Translations under genes and position numbers: made by a program
Part shown: one piece after another, positions 41,811 through 52,767 of the stretch
Position numbering within the stretch: position 1 is the first letter of the stretch
How the letters are laid out: every line of letters starts with the position of its first letter
Assembly (NCBI RefSeq): GCF_001044235.1
Contig: NZ_JYNL01000044.1
Span: forward strand, 1 to 57,834
DNA: 57,834 bases
Direction of reading: 5' to 3'
DNA from: Mycolicibacterium chlorophenolicum
Lineage (GTDB): Bacteria > Actinomycetota > Actinomycetes > Mycobacteriales > Mycobacteriaceae
Notes under the pieces: generated by a model
Seen by the model: the letters and a program-made list of their open reading frames with translations, nothing else
Databases searched by the model: none
Told to the model about the DNA's origin: nothing

Positions 41811-42886
41811 TCGGCGTCGGCGGCGAGGGCCTCGGCCAGGAACGCGTCGTCGCCGAGGGTGCGCAGCCGCGCCCGTGCGAACGCCCTGGCCCGCTCGCGT
41901 GCCTGCCGGGACTCCGCCACCTCCGCACCCACCGTCACCGAAGCCCCGCTCCAGTCGTGGTCCCACGCCGCGTCGACCGAGAGCGAACCATCGCCGTCGA
42001 ACAGCGGGACCGTCGCCGCTCCGCCGCTGTCGAGCGTGCCGGTTCCGTGCACCGCACCCGAGCGCAGCCGCACCGCGATCCCCGCGGGTGATCGGGCGCC
42101 CCACACCTCGGCGCGGACGGCGACGCTGACCACGTCGCCATCGGCCGCCGCCCACCACCGGACGGTGTCCTCGGCGGCGTCGAACACTCCCGGCGGTACC
42201 GCCGACCACGGCACCGAGGACCGGCCGTCGGCGATCGCGGTGCCCGCGCCGGCTGCGTCACCGGGCCCGGCAGCCAGCGCGTAGTCGTCGCGCCGCCCCG
42301 CCGCCTCGACGTCTCCCCCGATCCGCACGCCGGAGTCCTCGGCCAGCTCGACGCAGGACCGCGCGAGCGCGGCGATACGCGAATCATCGTGGTGCATCAG
42401 CGCATTCAGTCGCGGACCGTGGGGGCGCAGCAGCCCCGCCACGTCGGCGTCGAAGGAGTCGTCGTCGAAGAACTCGTGCGCCGCGGTGGTCAGCAGGGCC
42501 AGCTCGCCGTCCAGCAGCGCGGCATCGAGATCGACGATGCCGTCGCGCCGGCTGGCCGGCCACCACCGCCGGAGCCAGTGCCCGAGCGCCAACCGCCGCA
42601 GCACGCTTGCTGTCGCGGGATCCGCTGCACCAGAATCGATCTCGACATCATCCCCGGCCGGCGCGTCGCCCAGTGCGGCCACGAGGGCGCCGTGGCCGGC
42701 CGCACCGACGAGCCGCCACAGCCAGTCCGCACGGTCCAGATCGGTCAGCGTGAGCTGCGCCTGCCCGGACGGGTCGTCCACGGTGCTCGCCAGCACAGCC
42801 CCGGCGACCTCGAGCACCGCCGTCAACGGCGGCGGCTCCGGATCGGGCCCCGTGGTCCACAGACCCGACCGGTACGCGAACCTCAT
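41804..42886 (-). CDS. Protein of unknown function, last gene of the CHAT-linked cluster
   Basis: A 360-residue predicted cytoplasmic protein with no recognised family. The N-terminal two thirds are mostly helical and acidic (LTDLDRADWLWRLVGAAGHG, ALLDGELALLTTAAHEFFDD). The C-terminal third looks beta-rich (VWGARSPAGIAVRLRSGA, LSVDAAWDHDWSGASVTVGA) before a helical RQARERARAFARARLRTLG. No signal peptide or membrane segment. Its ATG overlaps the upstream gene stop (ATGA), so the two act as a pair. Both face away from the small protein at 44264. Confidence 0.75.
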   Translation of the reverse strand: MRFAYRSGLWTTGPDPEPPPLTAVLEVAGAVLASTVDDPSGQAQLTLTDLDRADWLWRLVGAAGHGALVAALGDAPAGDDVEIDSGAADPATASVLRRLALGHWLRRWWPASRRDGIVDLDAALLDGELALLTTAAHEFFDDDSFDADVAGLLRPHGPRLNALMHHDDSRIAALARSCVELAEDSGVRIGGDVEAAGRRDDYALAAGPGDAAGAGTAIADGRSSVPWSAVPPGVFDAAEDTVRWWAAADGDVVSVAVRAEVWGARSPAGIAVRLRSGAVHGTGTLDSGGAATVPLFDGDGSLSVDAAWDHDWSGASVTVGAEVAESRQARERARAFARARLRTLGDDAFLAEALAADADY

Positions 42887-44208
42887 GACGTCGGCCCGTC
42901 GGCTCCGAGCATCGCCTTGATGCGCTGACGATGGTCCAGGCTCACCGACCGGGCGACACCGTCGAGCAGTCTGCGCACGTCGTCGACGTCGGTGCACGGC
43001 TCCTGCCAGACGTCACGGCCGTGCAGGCGGGCCCACAACCGGCTCAGGTACGGCCTGCGGAACATCGCGAGCTCGTCGATGACCTGCTGCTGCCGAGCAT
43101 GCACCGCGGCGCCGTCAGCGAGGTAGCGCCGGGCACGCAGCACGTACGCCTCTTTGCGCAAGCGGGCCTGGATGCGGCCGGACAGCGCATGCCGTGGTCG
43201 CGCTGCCGGGTCCAGCGGCGCCAGATCCGTCGCGACCTCGATACCCGCGACGAGCGTCGCCTGCCGGTCCTCCCCCAGCAGACCCCACGGCGCGCAGGAC
43301 CGATCGACCTCCTCGGCACACAGCAGCGCGATGTCGGGCAGCTCGTCGCGATCCATCCCGCGGCGCAGCGTCGCACGCACCCGGTCCGCGACGGTGCGGT
43401 CCAGCGGGCGCTCCCGCTCGGCCGGACGCGTCTCCCGCGACACCTCGGGGCACCGTTGCGGCTGGACCGACGACAGCCCGAGGTCCATCAAAGACCAGGG
43501 CAGAACCGAGCCGCCGGAGTGCGCGGCGGCGCCGAAGTTGTACGGCGTCGCATCGGCGACCAGCGCCGACCACACCCGTTGCCGCGCAACGGATGCGGTG
43601 TGCCCGGCGGCGTCGCCGAGCACCGTGCCCAGGCCCGCGAGGAACGGTCCGGAGATCTCGCCACCGGCGCGCACGTCCGCCCAGGCCCGCGCGAGTTGGG
43701 CGTGCAGATCCGCGACGACGTCCGGATCCGCGAGGTGCAGGGTGAGTACGTCGGCGGCGGTGCGGTCCCGCTCGGCATGGATCTCCCGCAGCGCCCGTTC
43801 CGCGTCGCCGGCGTTGGCCGCCGCACCGAGGGTCACCGCGAGCTCGTAACACACCGGGAAGTAGAGCTCCTGGGCGTTGCCGTGGGTGATCTTCAGCCGT
43901 CGGCGCTCGCGCTTGAGCACCTCGAACCAGGACGCCGTCGCCCGCAGCGTCCCGGCCTGCTCGATGATCGCCCGGTGGATCCCGGCGGCGACGTCGTCGG
44001 CCACGACGGGTGCGGAGTAGTGGCTGTTCACCCGCAACCGCAGCACGAGCGGATCGATGATCCGCTCCACGGTGCGGGTGAGCGGCGCGCCGTCGTCGGC
44101 GCTGAGCGGCTCCACCCCGGCGCCGATCGCGCGCCAGGCGGCGTCGATCACCGCACGGCGCGGCTGCCGGACGGCCACAGTCTCGGTGGCCTCGGTGCCC
44201 GCGCTCAC
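42883..44208 (-). CDS. Helical protein of unknown function in the CHAT-linked cluster
   Basis: A 441-residue predicted soluble, largely helical protein with no family I can name. Distinct stretches are PLTRTVERIIDPLVLRLRVN, VLKRERRRLKITHGNAQELY, RGMDRDELPDIALLCAEEVD and MFRRPYLSRLWARLHGRDVW. The GTG start lies exactly six bases after TATCCT (44215-44220), a leaderless arrangement, and it heads a two-gene unit with the next protein through a 4-base overlap. Neighbouring CHAT and TPR-like genes suggest a shared pathway, inferred only from position. Confidence 0.75.
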   Translation of the reverse strand: MSAGTEATETVAVRQPRRAVIDAAWRAIGAGVEPLSADDGAPLTRTVERIIDPLVLRLRVNSHYSAPVVADDVAAGIHRAIIEQAGTLRATASWFEVLKRERRRLKITHGNAQELYFPVCYELAVTLGAAANAGDAERALREIHAERDRTAADVLTLHLADPDVVADLHAQLARAWADVRAGGEISGPFLAGLGTVLGDAAGHTASVARQRVWSALVADATPYNFGAAAHSGGSVLPWSLMDLGLSSVQPQRCPEVSRETRPAERERPLDRTVADRVRATLRRGMDRDELPDIALLCAEEVDRSCAPWGLLGEDRQATLVAGIEVATDLAPLDPAARPRHALSGRIQARLRKEAYVLRARRYLADGAAVHARQQQVIDELAMFRRPYLSRLWARLHGRDVWQEPCTDVDDVRRLLDGVARSVSLDHRQRIKAMLGADGPTS

Positions 44209-44263
44209 CGGAACAGGATAGAAGTTGGGCTCGGTAGCCGCGGCGCGCATCGACCCTGTTCGC

Positions 44264-44584
44264 ATGCCGACTGTGCTCCCGCTCCTGTTCTTCTGCTTCC
44301 TGATCGCCGGCACCGCGGCCGTTCTGCTCGTGCCGAGCAGCGCCATGGTCAAGTCGCGCGGCGTCGTGGTCGCCCTGCGGTGCACCGGCGAGGTCAGCGA
44401 CGGCTGCCGTGAGGTCGAGCTCGACGTCATCGTCAGCCGGACCGACGGCGGCCAGTTCGCGGCCCGCGAGATCGCCCTGATCCCCGAGTCCGCGCTGGCC
44501 GACTTCACCCCCGGCACCATCATCGACGCCTTCTACCGCCCGGGCGACGAGACGTCGATCGCCGTGCGGGTGCCGCACCGCTAA
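44264..44584 (+). CDS. Small membrane protein of unknown function
   Basis: A 106-residue protein with one strong N-terminal membrane segment (VLPLLFFCFLIAGTAAVLLV), then a short outer or cytoplasmic domain: GVVVALRCTGEVSDGCREVE, DVIVSRTDGGQF and TIIDAFYRPGDETSIAVRV. Two cysteines (RCTG and GCRE) are close enough to pair. It lies between the two minus-strand units of the cluster, divergent from the 441-residue gene (55 bases apart) and convergent with the CHAT gene. Unknown family; may be an envelope accessory of the cluster or unrelated. Confidence 0.7.
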   Translation: MPTVLPLLFFCFLIAGTAAVLLVPSSAMVKSRGVVVALRCTGEVSDGCREVELDVIVSRTDGGQFAAREIALIPESALADFTPGTIIDAFYRPGDETSIAVRVPHR

Positions 44585-44587
44585 CGG

Positions 44588-45796
44588 TCACCGGGCACCG
44601 TCCACGGCGAAGGTGGCCAGCGCGGCCCAGTACAGCGGGCTCGCCCCGACGTCGCCGGCACGCCAGCGGGTCAGCTGCGCGCGCTGCCACGCGTTGACCG
44701 CGCGGCCGGCCTCGTTCGCCTCGTGCGCGGTGTCGACCGCGACGACCACCTCGGCCATCGGGTCCGCGGATTCGCCTGCGGCGCCGCAGAATCGGCGGTA
44801 GCCCGCCGTCGTGGGCAGCGACCACAGCGTCGCCGTCACGAGCACGGCCCCGCCCAGGATCGCCGCGGCGACCAGGCCGGTGGCCTCGTCGAACCGGTAG
44901 TCCCCGCCCGAGGCGCAGGCCAGCAGCGCCACCCGGGCGGGTATCGGCAGCGTCGACGCCATCAGTTCCGCGGCGGTCAGCGCGTCGGGCTCGGCCAGAT
45001 GGATGGCGGCGCGGTCGGCGTGGCCGACGTCGCCGTCGGCGGCGGACGCGTGGCCGACGAACAACAGCCGGCTCGGCTGCTGCCGCAACTGGGCTGCCAG
45101 CCAGCCCCGGTCGGCCTGCGGCCGGCGGAACAGCTCCACCGCGGACCCCACCTCGGGCAGGACGCGACGATGCGACAGCACGTCGGCGAAGTGGCGGGCC
45201 ACCGGCGTGGCCGGATCGGGCCGGCCGAGCACCGAACCCAGCGCGGAGTCGGGCCGCTGTCCCGGCACGCGTGGATCGAGGACGAGCAGCGCAGCCCCGT
45301 CGCGCCGCCACGGCGCGGGCCGGCGCGGGGCGTTGGCGATGCTGGGCGGCGCGGCGAACAGGATGTCGATCACGTCGATGAGACGTCGGCCGTCGGCGGG
45401 CATGGCGAGAACCGACCAGGGCACCTGCGCCAGGCGCGCGGTGGGCGCCACGAACGCCACCGCGTCCGGCGTGGCGGCCAGCTCGGTCAGCAGCCGCCAC
45501 CCCGGTTCGGGGATCAGCGTCTCACCGAGCACCTCTGCGAGATGGCGCTCGGCGGCCGGTGTCGCGAATGAGCCTGCGGCGACGGCACGTTCGACGGCGT
45601 CGAGGATGTTCTCGCCCGCGCGTGGATCCGGCAGCGCATCGGCCAGCAGATCGTGCACGGTGGTCATCGCCAACTCGTCGATCACCCACGTGACCGTGGT
45701 GTCGCGGCGCCCGACGACGCGCAGGCTGCCGTAGGTCGCGACGCCGACGTCGGCGTAGCGGAGCACCAGGATGGGGCCTGCGCCCGTCACGGCCAT
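44588..45796 (-). CDS. CHAT-domain (caspase-like) protease
   Basis: A 402-residue protein whose C-terminal half is a CHAT domain (clan CD cysteine protease, caspase/separase relatives). The catalytic dyad is visible: His249 in RLLFVGHASAADGD and Cys294 in RVALLACASGGDY, followed by AAAILGGAVLVTATLWSLPT, the usual post-Cys segment. The N-terminal about 100 residues form a separate unnamed domain. The start overlaps the stop of the TPR-like gene: ATG 45796 is used here, with GTG 45790 (GTGA overlap) and GTG 45805 as alternatives. CHAT proteases act with partner sensors; the upstream TPR-like protein is the likely partner. Confidence 0.85.
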   Translation of the reverse strand: MAVTGAGPILVLRYADVGVATYGSLRVVGRRDTTVTWVIDELAMTTVHDLLADALPDPRAGENILDAVERAVAAGSFATPAAERHLAEVLGETLIPEPGWRLLTELAATPDAVAFVAPTARLAQVPWSVLAMPADGRRLIDVIDILFAAPPSIANAPRRPAPWRRDGAALLVLDPRVPGQRPDSALGSVLGRPDPATPVARHFADVLSHRRVLPEVGSAVELFRRPQADRGWLAAQLRQQPSRLLFVGHASAADGDVGHADRAAIHLAEPDALTAAELMASTLPIPARVALLACASGGDYRFDEATGLVAAAILGGAVLVTATLWSLPTTAGYRRFCGAAGESADPMAEVVVAVDTAHEANEAGRAVNAWQRAQLTRWRAGDVGASPLYWAALATFAVDGAR

Positions 45797-47367
45797 GTGG
45801 ACCACTCGTCGTCCCCGGCGGTCACCTGTCGGCCGTAGCGGGCGAACGCGAGTTCGCGGTACCGGCTCAGCACCGGCGCGCCGTCGGGTTCCATCCGCAG
45901 CGGCGGCAGGGCGCCCAGCCGGGTGAGCGGGCCCGCGCCGAGTGCGCCGTGACCGGAGGCGACGAGCGCGTACTCGTCGGCCTCGTCGACGGGCACCGCT
46001 GCGGTCGCGGTATCGGCCCAGGCGGCCGTCTCACTCTCGGGTGCGATGAACGTGCCTCGCGCGCAGTGGTATTCGATCAGCTCGCTGAGCAGTTCGGTGT
46101 CACCCGACTCCCAGGCCACGGCGAAGGCGCCGGCGAGCATCCGCGCGGAGACGTGCGTGGCCCACCTCATCCGGGCATCGGCGTCGGCGAGCGTGTACCG
46201 CACGGAATCGACCGCCAGCGCCGCGGGGATCTTCAGGTCTGCGGCGCGGGCGAACGCGTCGCCCGCGCGGGCGGGGTCGGCGAGCGCCTCGGCGCGCAGC
46301 AGTGAGCCGAGATGGTCGTCGAGCCGGGCGTACTGCAGCCAGCTGTGCCGCGGCCAGCCCTCGAGCAGTTCCCGGGCCTCGTTCACGCGCTCGGTGGCGG
46401 CGGCGAAGTCACCCCGGAAGATGTCGACCCAGCTGCGCTGCAGCAGGATTCGATGGATGTGCAGGGGCCGACCGAGTTCCCGCCAATGCCGTTCGGCGTG
46501 GCTGAGCCGTTCGTCGGCGTCGTCGTAGGCGCCCACCGACATGCTGAGCAGGCCGAAATACAGCCAGCAGCGCGACACGTCGTGGGCACGGACGTGCTCG
46601 GCGATGGCCGGGTACGCCTCGTGCACGAGATCCTGTGCCAGCGGCCGGTTTCCCGCGGCCCACGCCGCCGTGGCGCGCTCCAGCTGCGTACGGGCGGTCG
46701 CGAGCCGCCAGCTGCGCGCCCGCGCCCGCGCACCCGCCCGCCGCAGCCACGGCTCGGCCTCGGTCAGGCGCCCCGTCTCCACGCAGAATCGCCCGTATCC
46801 GGTGCCCCCGAGCACCAGCAGCGCGTCGGAGAACAGCGTGCCGTCACCGGGTCCGGAGATCACGTCGAGCACCTCCTGCCACAGCGGCAACGACTGCACG
46901 TGCAGGTCGTCGTCGCACAGCGCGACGGCGCACAGGATCCGGGCGTGGGTGATCAGATAGTCGTGCTCGTCGCGCAGGTCGTCGGCCGTCTTCGCATCGC
47001 CGGTGAGCGCCTGCAGTGAGAGCGCGGCGGATTCGTGATCGCCGTGGGCGGCGGCCAGCCCGGTCTGCAGGAACAGCACCCGCCGGCGGTATCGCCGGAT
47101 CATGTGGCCGACCGGCGCGTCTGCGGGCGGCGTCGCGGTGTAGTGGCGCAGGCAGTCGCGCATCCGGGTCAGGCATTCGGTCACCCCGTCGTACGCCGTT
47201 CGGATCAGGTAGATCTCGCCCAGCTGGGCGTACACCTCGAGCATCAGGTCGTCGCGGTCCACCTGCTCGATGCGCGGCATCAGAGACAGCAGCAGGTCCT
47301 TCGCCGCGCCCTCATCGGCGGCGAATGCCAGGTGACGAGCCCGGTCGAGGTCCTGCTCGATCGTCAC
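45787..47367 (-). CDS. TPR-like helical repeat protein, partner of the CHAT protease
   Basis: A 526-residue, helix-rich protein with TPR-like pairs, for example LMLEVYAQLGEIYLIRTAYD, GLAAAHGDHESAALSLQALT, GNRPLAQDLVHEAYPAIAEH and RILLQRSWVDIFRGDFAAAT, resembling the solenoid of MalT-type proteins. The last 150 residues are less repetitive. The GTG start is exactly six bases after TATGAT (47374-47379), so the mRNA is probably leaderless. The stop overlaps the CHAT start, making the two co-translated. Likely a scaffold or sensor for the protease (inference from TPR-CHAT pairs elsewhere). Confidence 0.82.
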   Translation of the reverse strand: MTIEQDLDRARHLAFAADEGAAKDLLLSLMPRIEQVDRDDLMLEVYAQLGEIYLIRTAYDGVTECLTRMRDCLRHYTATPPADAPVGHMIRRYRRRVLFLQTGLAAAHGDHESAALSLQALTGDAKTADDLRDEHDYLITHARILCAVALCDDDLHVQSLPLWQEVLDVISGPGDGTLFSDALLVLGGTGYGRFCVETGRLTEAEPWLRRAGARARARSWRLATARTQLERATAAWAAGNRPLAQDLVHEAYPAIAEHVRAHDVSRCWLYFGLLSMSVGAYDDADERLSHAERHWRELGRPLHIHRILLQRSWVDIFRGDFAAATERVNEARELLEGWPRHSWLQYARLDDHLGSLLRAEALADPARAGDAFARAADLKIPAALAVDSVRYTLADADARMRWATHVSARMLAGAFAVAWESGDTELLSELIEYHCARGTFIAPESETAAWADTATAAVPVDEADEYALVASGHGALGAGPLTRLGALPPLRMEPDGAPVLSRYRELAFARYGRQVTAGDDEWSTWP

Positions 47368-47430
47368 CGCGTCATCATAGGGAGCGACGGACGCGTCGGG
47401 GGCGCCCGCCGCTCCCCTGCCCGGCATCTC

Positions 47431-47925
47431 TCAGCTGCAGGTCACGGTCACGGTGAACGGCTTGGTGATCATGCCGGCCATCGGGTTGCTCATATCGGCG
47501 CCCACCGCCTCGCCGGTGATCGTGTATCGGTCGCCGTCGACCTTGACCTCCGCCGAACCGCTCTTGGCGCCCATCGCGTTGGCGACCGCGAGCGCATTGC
47601 CGTCGACCACCATGCCGAGCGATTCGACGACCGGAGGCGCCGCGTCGGTCATCACGATGCCCAGCCCCTGCTGGCCGCCGATCGCGCCGCTGGCGACGTT
47701 GATCTTGCCGCCCTGCTTGACGCAGGTGACCGAGTTCAGGTCCAGCCCGGCGAGATCCGCGCCGTCGACCTTCACCTCGGTGGTGCCGCCCTGGGCGACC
47801 TGCGCGGTGGTGGCTTGCGAGCTCTGGGTGCCCGAGCTGGGGGCGGCGTCCTTGTCGCCGGAGCAGCCCACCAGCATGGCGGCGCCCGCGGCCAGACCGA
47901 TCACACTTGCGGCAACTCGCTTCAT
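47431..47925 (-). CDS. LpqH-type (19 kDa antigen family) lipoprotein
   Basis: A 164-residue lipoprotein. The signal peptide MKRVAASVIGLAAGAAM ends at lipobox LVGC with Cys21, followed by a Ser/Thr-rich stretch (APSSGTQSSQATTAQV). The mature beta-rich domain (TEVKVDGADLAGLDLN, GAIGGQQGLGIVMTDA, KPFTVTVTCS) matches the mycobacterial 19-kDa antigen family, and two cysteines (SVTCVKQ and VTCS) could form its disulfide. GAAGGGAAG lies upstream of the ATG. Surface-exposed and normally immunogenic. Placed 63 bases upstream of the TPR-like gene on the same strand; probably not part of that unit. Confidence 0.9.
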   Translation of the reverse strand: MKRVAASVIGLAAGAAMLVGCSGDKDAAPSSGTQSSQATTAQVAQGGTTEVKVDGADLAGLDLNSVTCVKQGGKINVASGAIGGQQGLGIVMTDAAPPVVESLGMVVDGNALAVANAMGAKSGSAEVKVDGDRYTITGEAVGADMSNPMAGMITKPFTVTVTCS

Positions 47926-48030
47926 CGTTTGCTTCCCTTCGTCGTACTCCGCCTCGGTGGCGTCGTCTGGGAAGAAGTCAAGGCGTGGGCAGCCGCTACC
48001 GATCCCAACTTTGGCTACGGTCGAGAGACG

Positions 48031-49197
48031 ATGCGCACCTTCACCGTCGAGCAGCGCCGCGCACGTCTGGCGCGCCGCCATCTTCTGAGCCCGGTCGCCG
48101 CGTCGGCGTCGGCGGCCGATGTGACCGGACGCCTCGTCGCACTGCATGCCACCGATCCGGTGACGCCGTACCTGTCGCTGTGGGCGCGGCTGCACGACTT
48201 CACCTCTGCGGATCTGGACGCTGCGCTGTATCAGGACCGCAGCCTGGTCAAACACCTGGCGATGCGCAGGACGCTGTGGGTGGTGCGGCCGGCGGACATG
48301 CCCGCCGTGCAGGCCGCCGCCAGCGACCGGGTGGCGGCCAACGAGACCCGGCGGCTCGCCGCCGATGTGGAACGTGCCGGCGTGGCCCCCGACGGGCTGG
48401 CCTGGCTGGCCAGGGCCGGGGACGCGGCGCTGCGCCACCTGCGCGCCTCGGGCCCGTCCAGTGCCCGTGAGCTCCGGGAGGCGTTGCCGGAGCTGCACGG
48501 CACCTACGATCCGGCCCCGGGGAAGACATGGGGCGGTGAGAGCCACCTCGCCCCGCGGGTGCTGACGGTGCTCTCGGCGCGCGGCGACATCGTGCGCGGT
48601 CCCAACGACGGCGGCTGGATCACGTCGCGTCCGCGATGGGTGCCGGCCGTGGACTGGCTGCCGCCCAACGACGGCGCCGACGCCGACACCGCCAGTGCCG
48701 CGCTCGTAGCGCGCTGGCTGACGACGTTCGGGCCGGCGACCCTCACCGATGTCAAGTGGTGGTTCGGGAGCACCCTGACGTGGGCCCGAAAAGCGTTGTC
48801 CGCCATCGATGCCGAAGAAGTGCAGCTGGACGGAGCGCTCGGGTATGTGCTCCCCGACGACGAGGACGATCCAGATCCCGGACCGTGGTGCGCCCTGCTG
48901 CCGTCGCTGGACCCCACGACGATGGGCTGGTTCGACCGGGACTGGTACGTGGGCCCGCACCGGGCCGAGGTGTTCGACCGCAACGGCAACGCCGGCCCGA
49001 CGGTGTGGGTCGACGGCCGGATCGTCGGCGCCTGGCGTCAGGACGCTGCCGGCCGGGTGGAGCTGGCTCTGCTCGAGAAGGTGGGCCGCCGGGCGGCCTC
49101 GGCGCTCGAGGCGCGCGCCGACGAGCTGACGGCATGGCTCGACGGCGTCCGGATCAACCCGAGGTTTCCCTCACCGCTGAGCAGAGGTAGGTCGTGA
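48031..49197 (+). CDS. AlkZ-like winged-helix protein (DNA glycosylase family)
   Basis: A 388-residue protein of the winged-helix HTH_42/AlkZ-like family, some members of which unhook interstrand DNA crosslinks. Family segments: RTFTVEQRRARLARRHLL, MRRTLWVVRPADMP, GPSSARELREALPEL, WGGESHLAPRVLTVLSARGD, TLTDVKWWFGST, and FDRDWYVGPHRAEVFDRNGN with GPTVWVDGRIVGAWRQ. The catalytic site, QxQ or QxD in characterised enzymes, seems to read HAT in VALHATDPVTPYLSLW, so activity cannot be assumed. ATG 48031 lies nine bases after TACGGT. Divergent from the lipoprotein gene; near uvrA. Confidence 0.85.
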   Translation: MRTFTVEQRRARLARRHLLSPVAASASAADVTGRLVALHATDPVTPYLSLWARLHDFTSADLDAALYQDRSLVKHLAMRRTLWVVRPADMPAVQAAASDRVAANETRRLAADVERAGVAPDGLAWLARAGDAALRHLRASGPSSARELREALPELHGTYDPAPGKTWGGESHLAPRVLTVLSARGDIVRGPNDGGWITSRPRWVPAVDWLPPNDGADADTASAALVARWLTTFGPATLTDVKWWFGSTLTWARKALSAIDAEEVQLDGALGYVLPDDEDDPDPGPWCALLPSLDPTTMGWFDRDWYVGPHRAEVFDRNGNAGPTVWVDGRIVGAWRQDAAGRVELALLEKVGRRAASALEARADELTAWLDGVRINPRFPSPLSRGRS

Positions 49198-49217
49198 ACT
49201 CTACGACGGCAGCAGAG

Positions 49218-49709
49218 CTACAGCGTTCGCTGGAGAAGGATGGTGTCCAGCCAGCGACCGTGTTTGAACCCGACCGCTGACAGCCGTCCGGCGTCGACGA
49301 AGCCCCGCTGACGGTGCAGAGTGAGCGATCCCGTGGCGTCGGCATCCACGATGACCGCGATCACCTGACGGATCCCCGCCGCGGCGCAGTGGTCGAGAAG
49401 CGCGTCGAGGAGCGCGCCGCCGATGCCCCGGCCGGTCGCGTGCGGCGCGACGTACACCGAGTCCTCGACGGTGAACCGGTACGCGGGTCTGGTCTTCCAC
49501 GGCGCGCAGTAGGCGTAACCGGCCACCTGCCCGTCGATCTCGGCCACCAGATACGGCAACCCGACCGCCGTGACGCCGCCGAGTCGGCTCGACAATTCGT
49601 CGCGCGTCGGCGGGTCCACCTCGAACGTCGCGACACCTGACCGGACATAGTGCGCATAGATGTCGGCGACGGTCCCGAGGTCAGCAGTCGTGGCCGGCCG
49701 CACCGTCAC
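49218..49709 (-). CDS. GNAT-family N-acetyltransferase (PAT-like)
   Basis: A 163-residue acetyl-CoA-dependent transferase resembling the phosphinothricin acetyltransferase group. It starts MTVRPATTADLGTVADIYAH, then has YLVAEIDGQVAGYAYCAPWK, VEDSVYVAPHATGRGIGGAL (with the acetyl-CoA pyrophosphate loop RGIGGA), and DADATGSLTLHRQRGFVDAG. GTG 49709 is the start; another GTG lies two codons later. It is 16 bases downstream of the uvrA stop on the same strand, so it may be transcribed with uvrA. Substrate not identifiable from sequence. Confidence 0.88.
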   Translation of the reverse strand: MTVRPATTADLGTVADIYAHYVRSGVATFEVDPPTRDELSSRLGGVTAVGLPYLVAEIDGQVAGYAYCAPWKTRPAYRFTVEDSVYVAPHATGRGIGGALLDALLDHCAAAGIRQVIAVIVDADATGSLTLHRQRGFVDAGRLSAVGFKHGRWLDTILLQRTL

Positions 49710-49725
49710 CGGTGTGCCCACCGAA

Positions 49726-52629
<2,904 letters not shown>

Positions 52630-52690
52630 GGTGTCCTTTCCCTCCGACAAGAAGAAGTGCCCGATGCGCCCCACGGACGCAGTACAGACC

Positions 52691-52713
52691 ATGCTAGGTC
52701 GACCCACCGACAG
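52691..52713 (-). promoter_or_regulatory. RecA-independent DNA-damage promoter (PafBC/RecA-NDp type) of uvrA
   Basis: On the minus strand CTGTCGGTG (52705-52713), eight bases GGTCGACC (52697-52704) and TAGCAT (52691-52696) form exactly the mycobacterial motif TTGTCRGTG-N8-TANNNT, with one mismatch at the first base. This motif defines LexA/RecA-independent damage genes controlled by PafBC. I saw no LexA box of the TCGAAC..GTTCGA form between uvrA and the divergent gene. Confidence 0.75.
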
Positions 52714-52767
52714 CTTTCATCCGCGGTGGCGGCGGAGGCCCCATGACGTTCAGTAACGTGAGTCACC

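Noticed and set aside
52630..52767. LexA (SOS) box between uvrA and the divergent gene
   Set aside because: No TCGAAC-N4-GTTCGA form is visible; the damage motif found is the RecA-independent kind.
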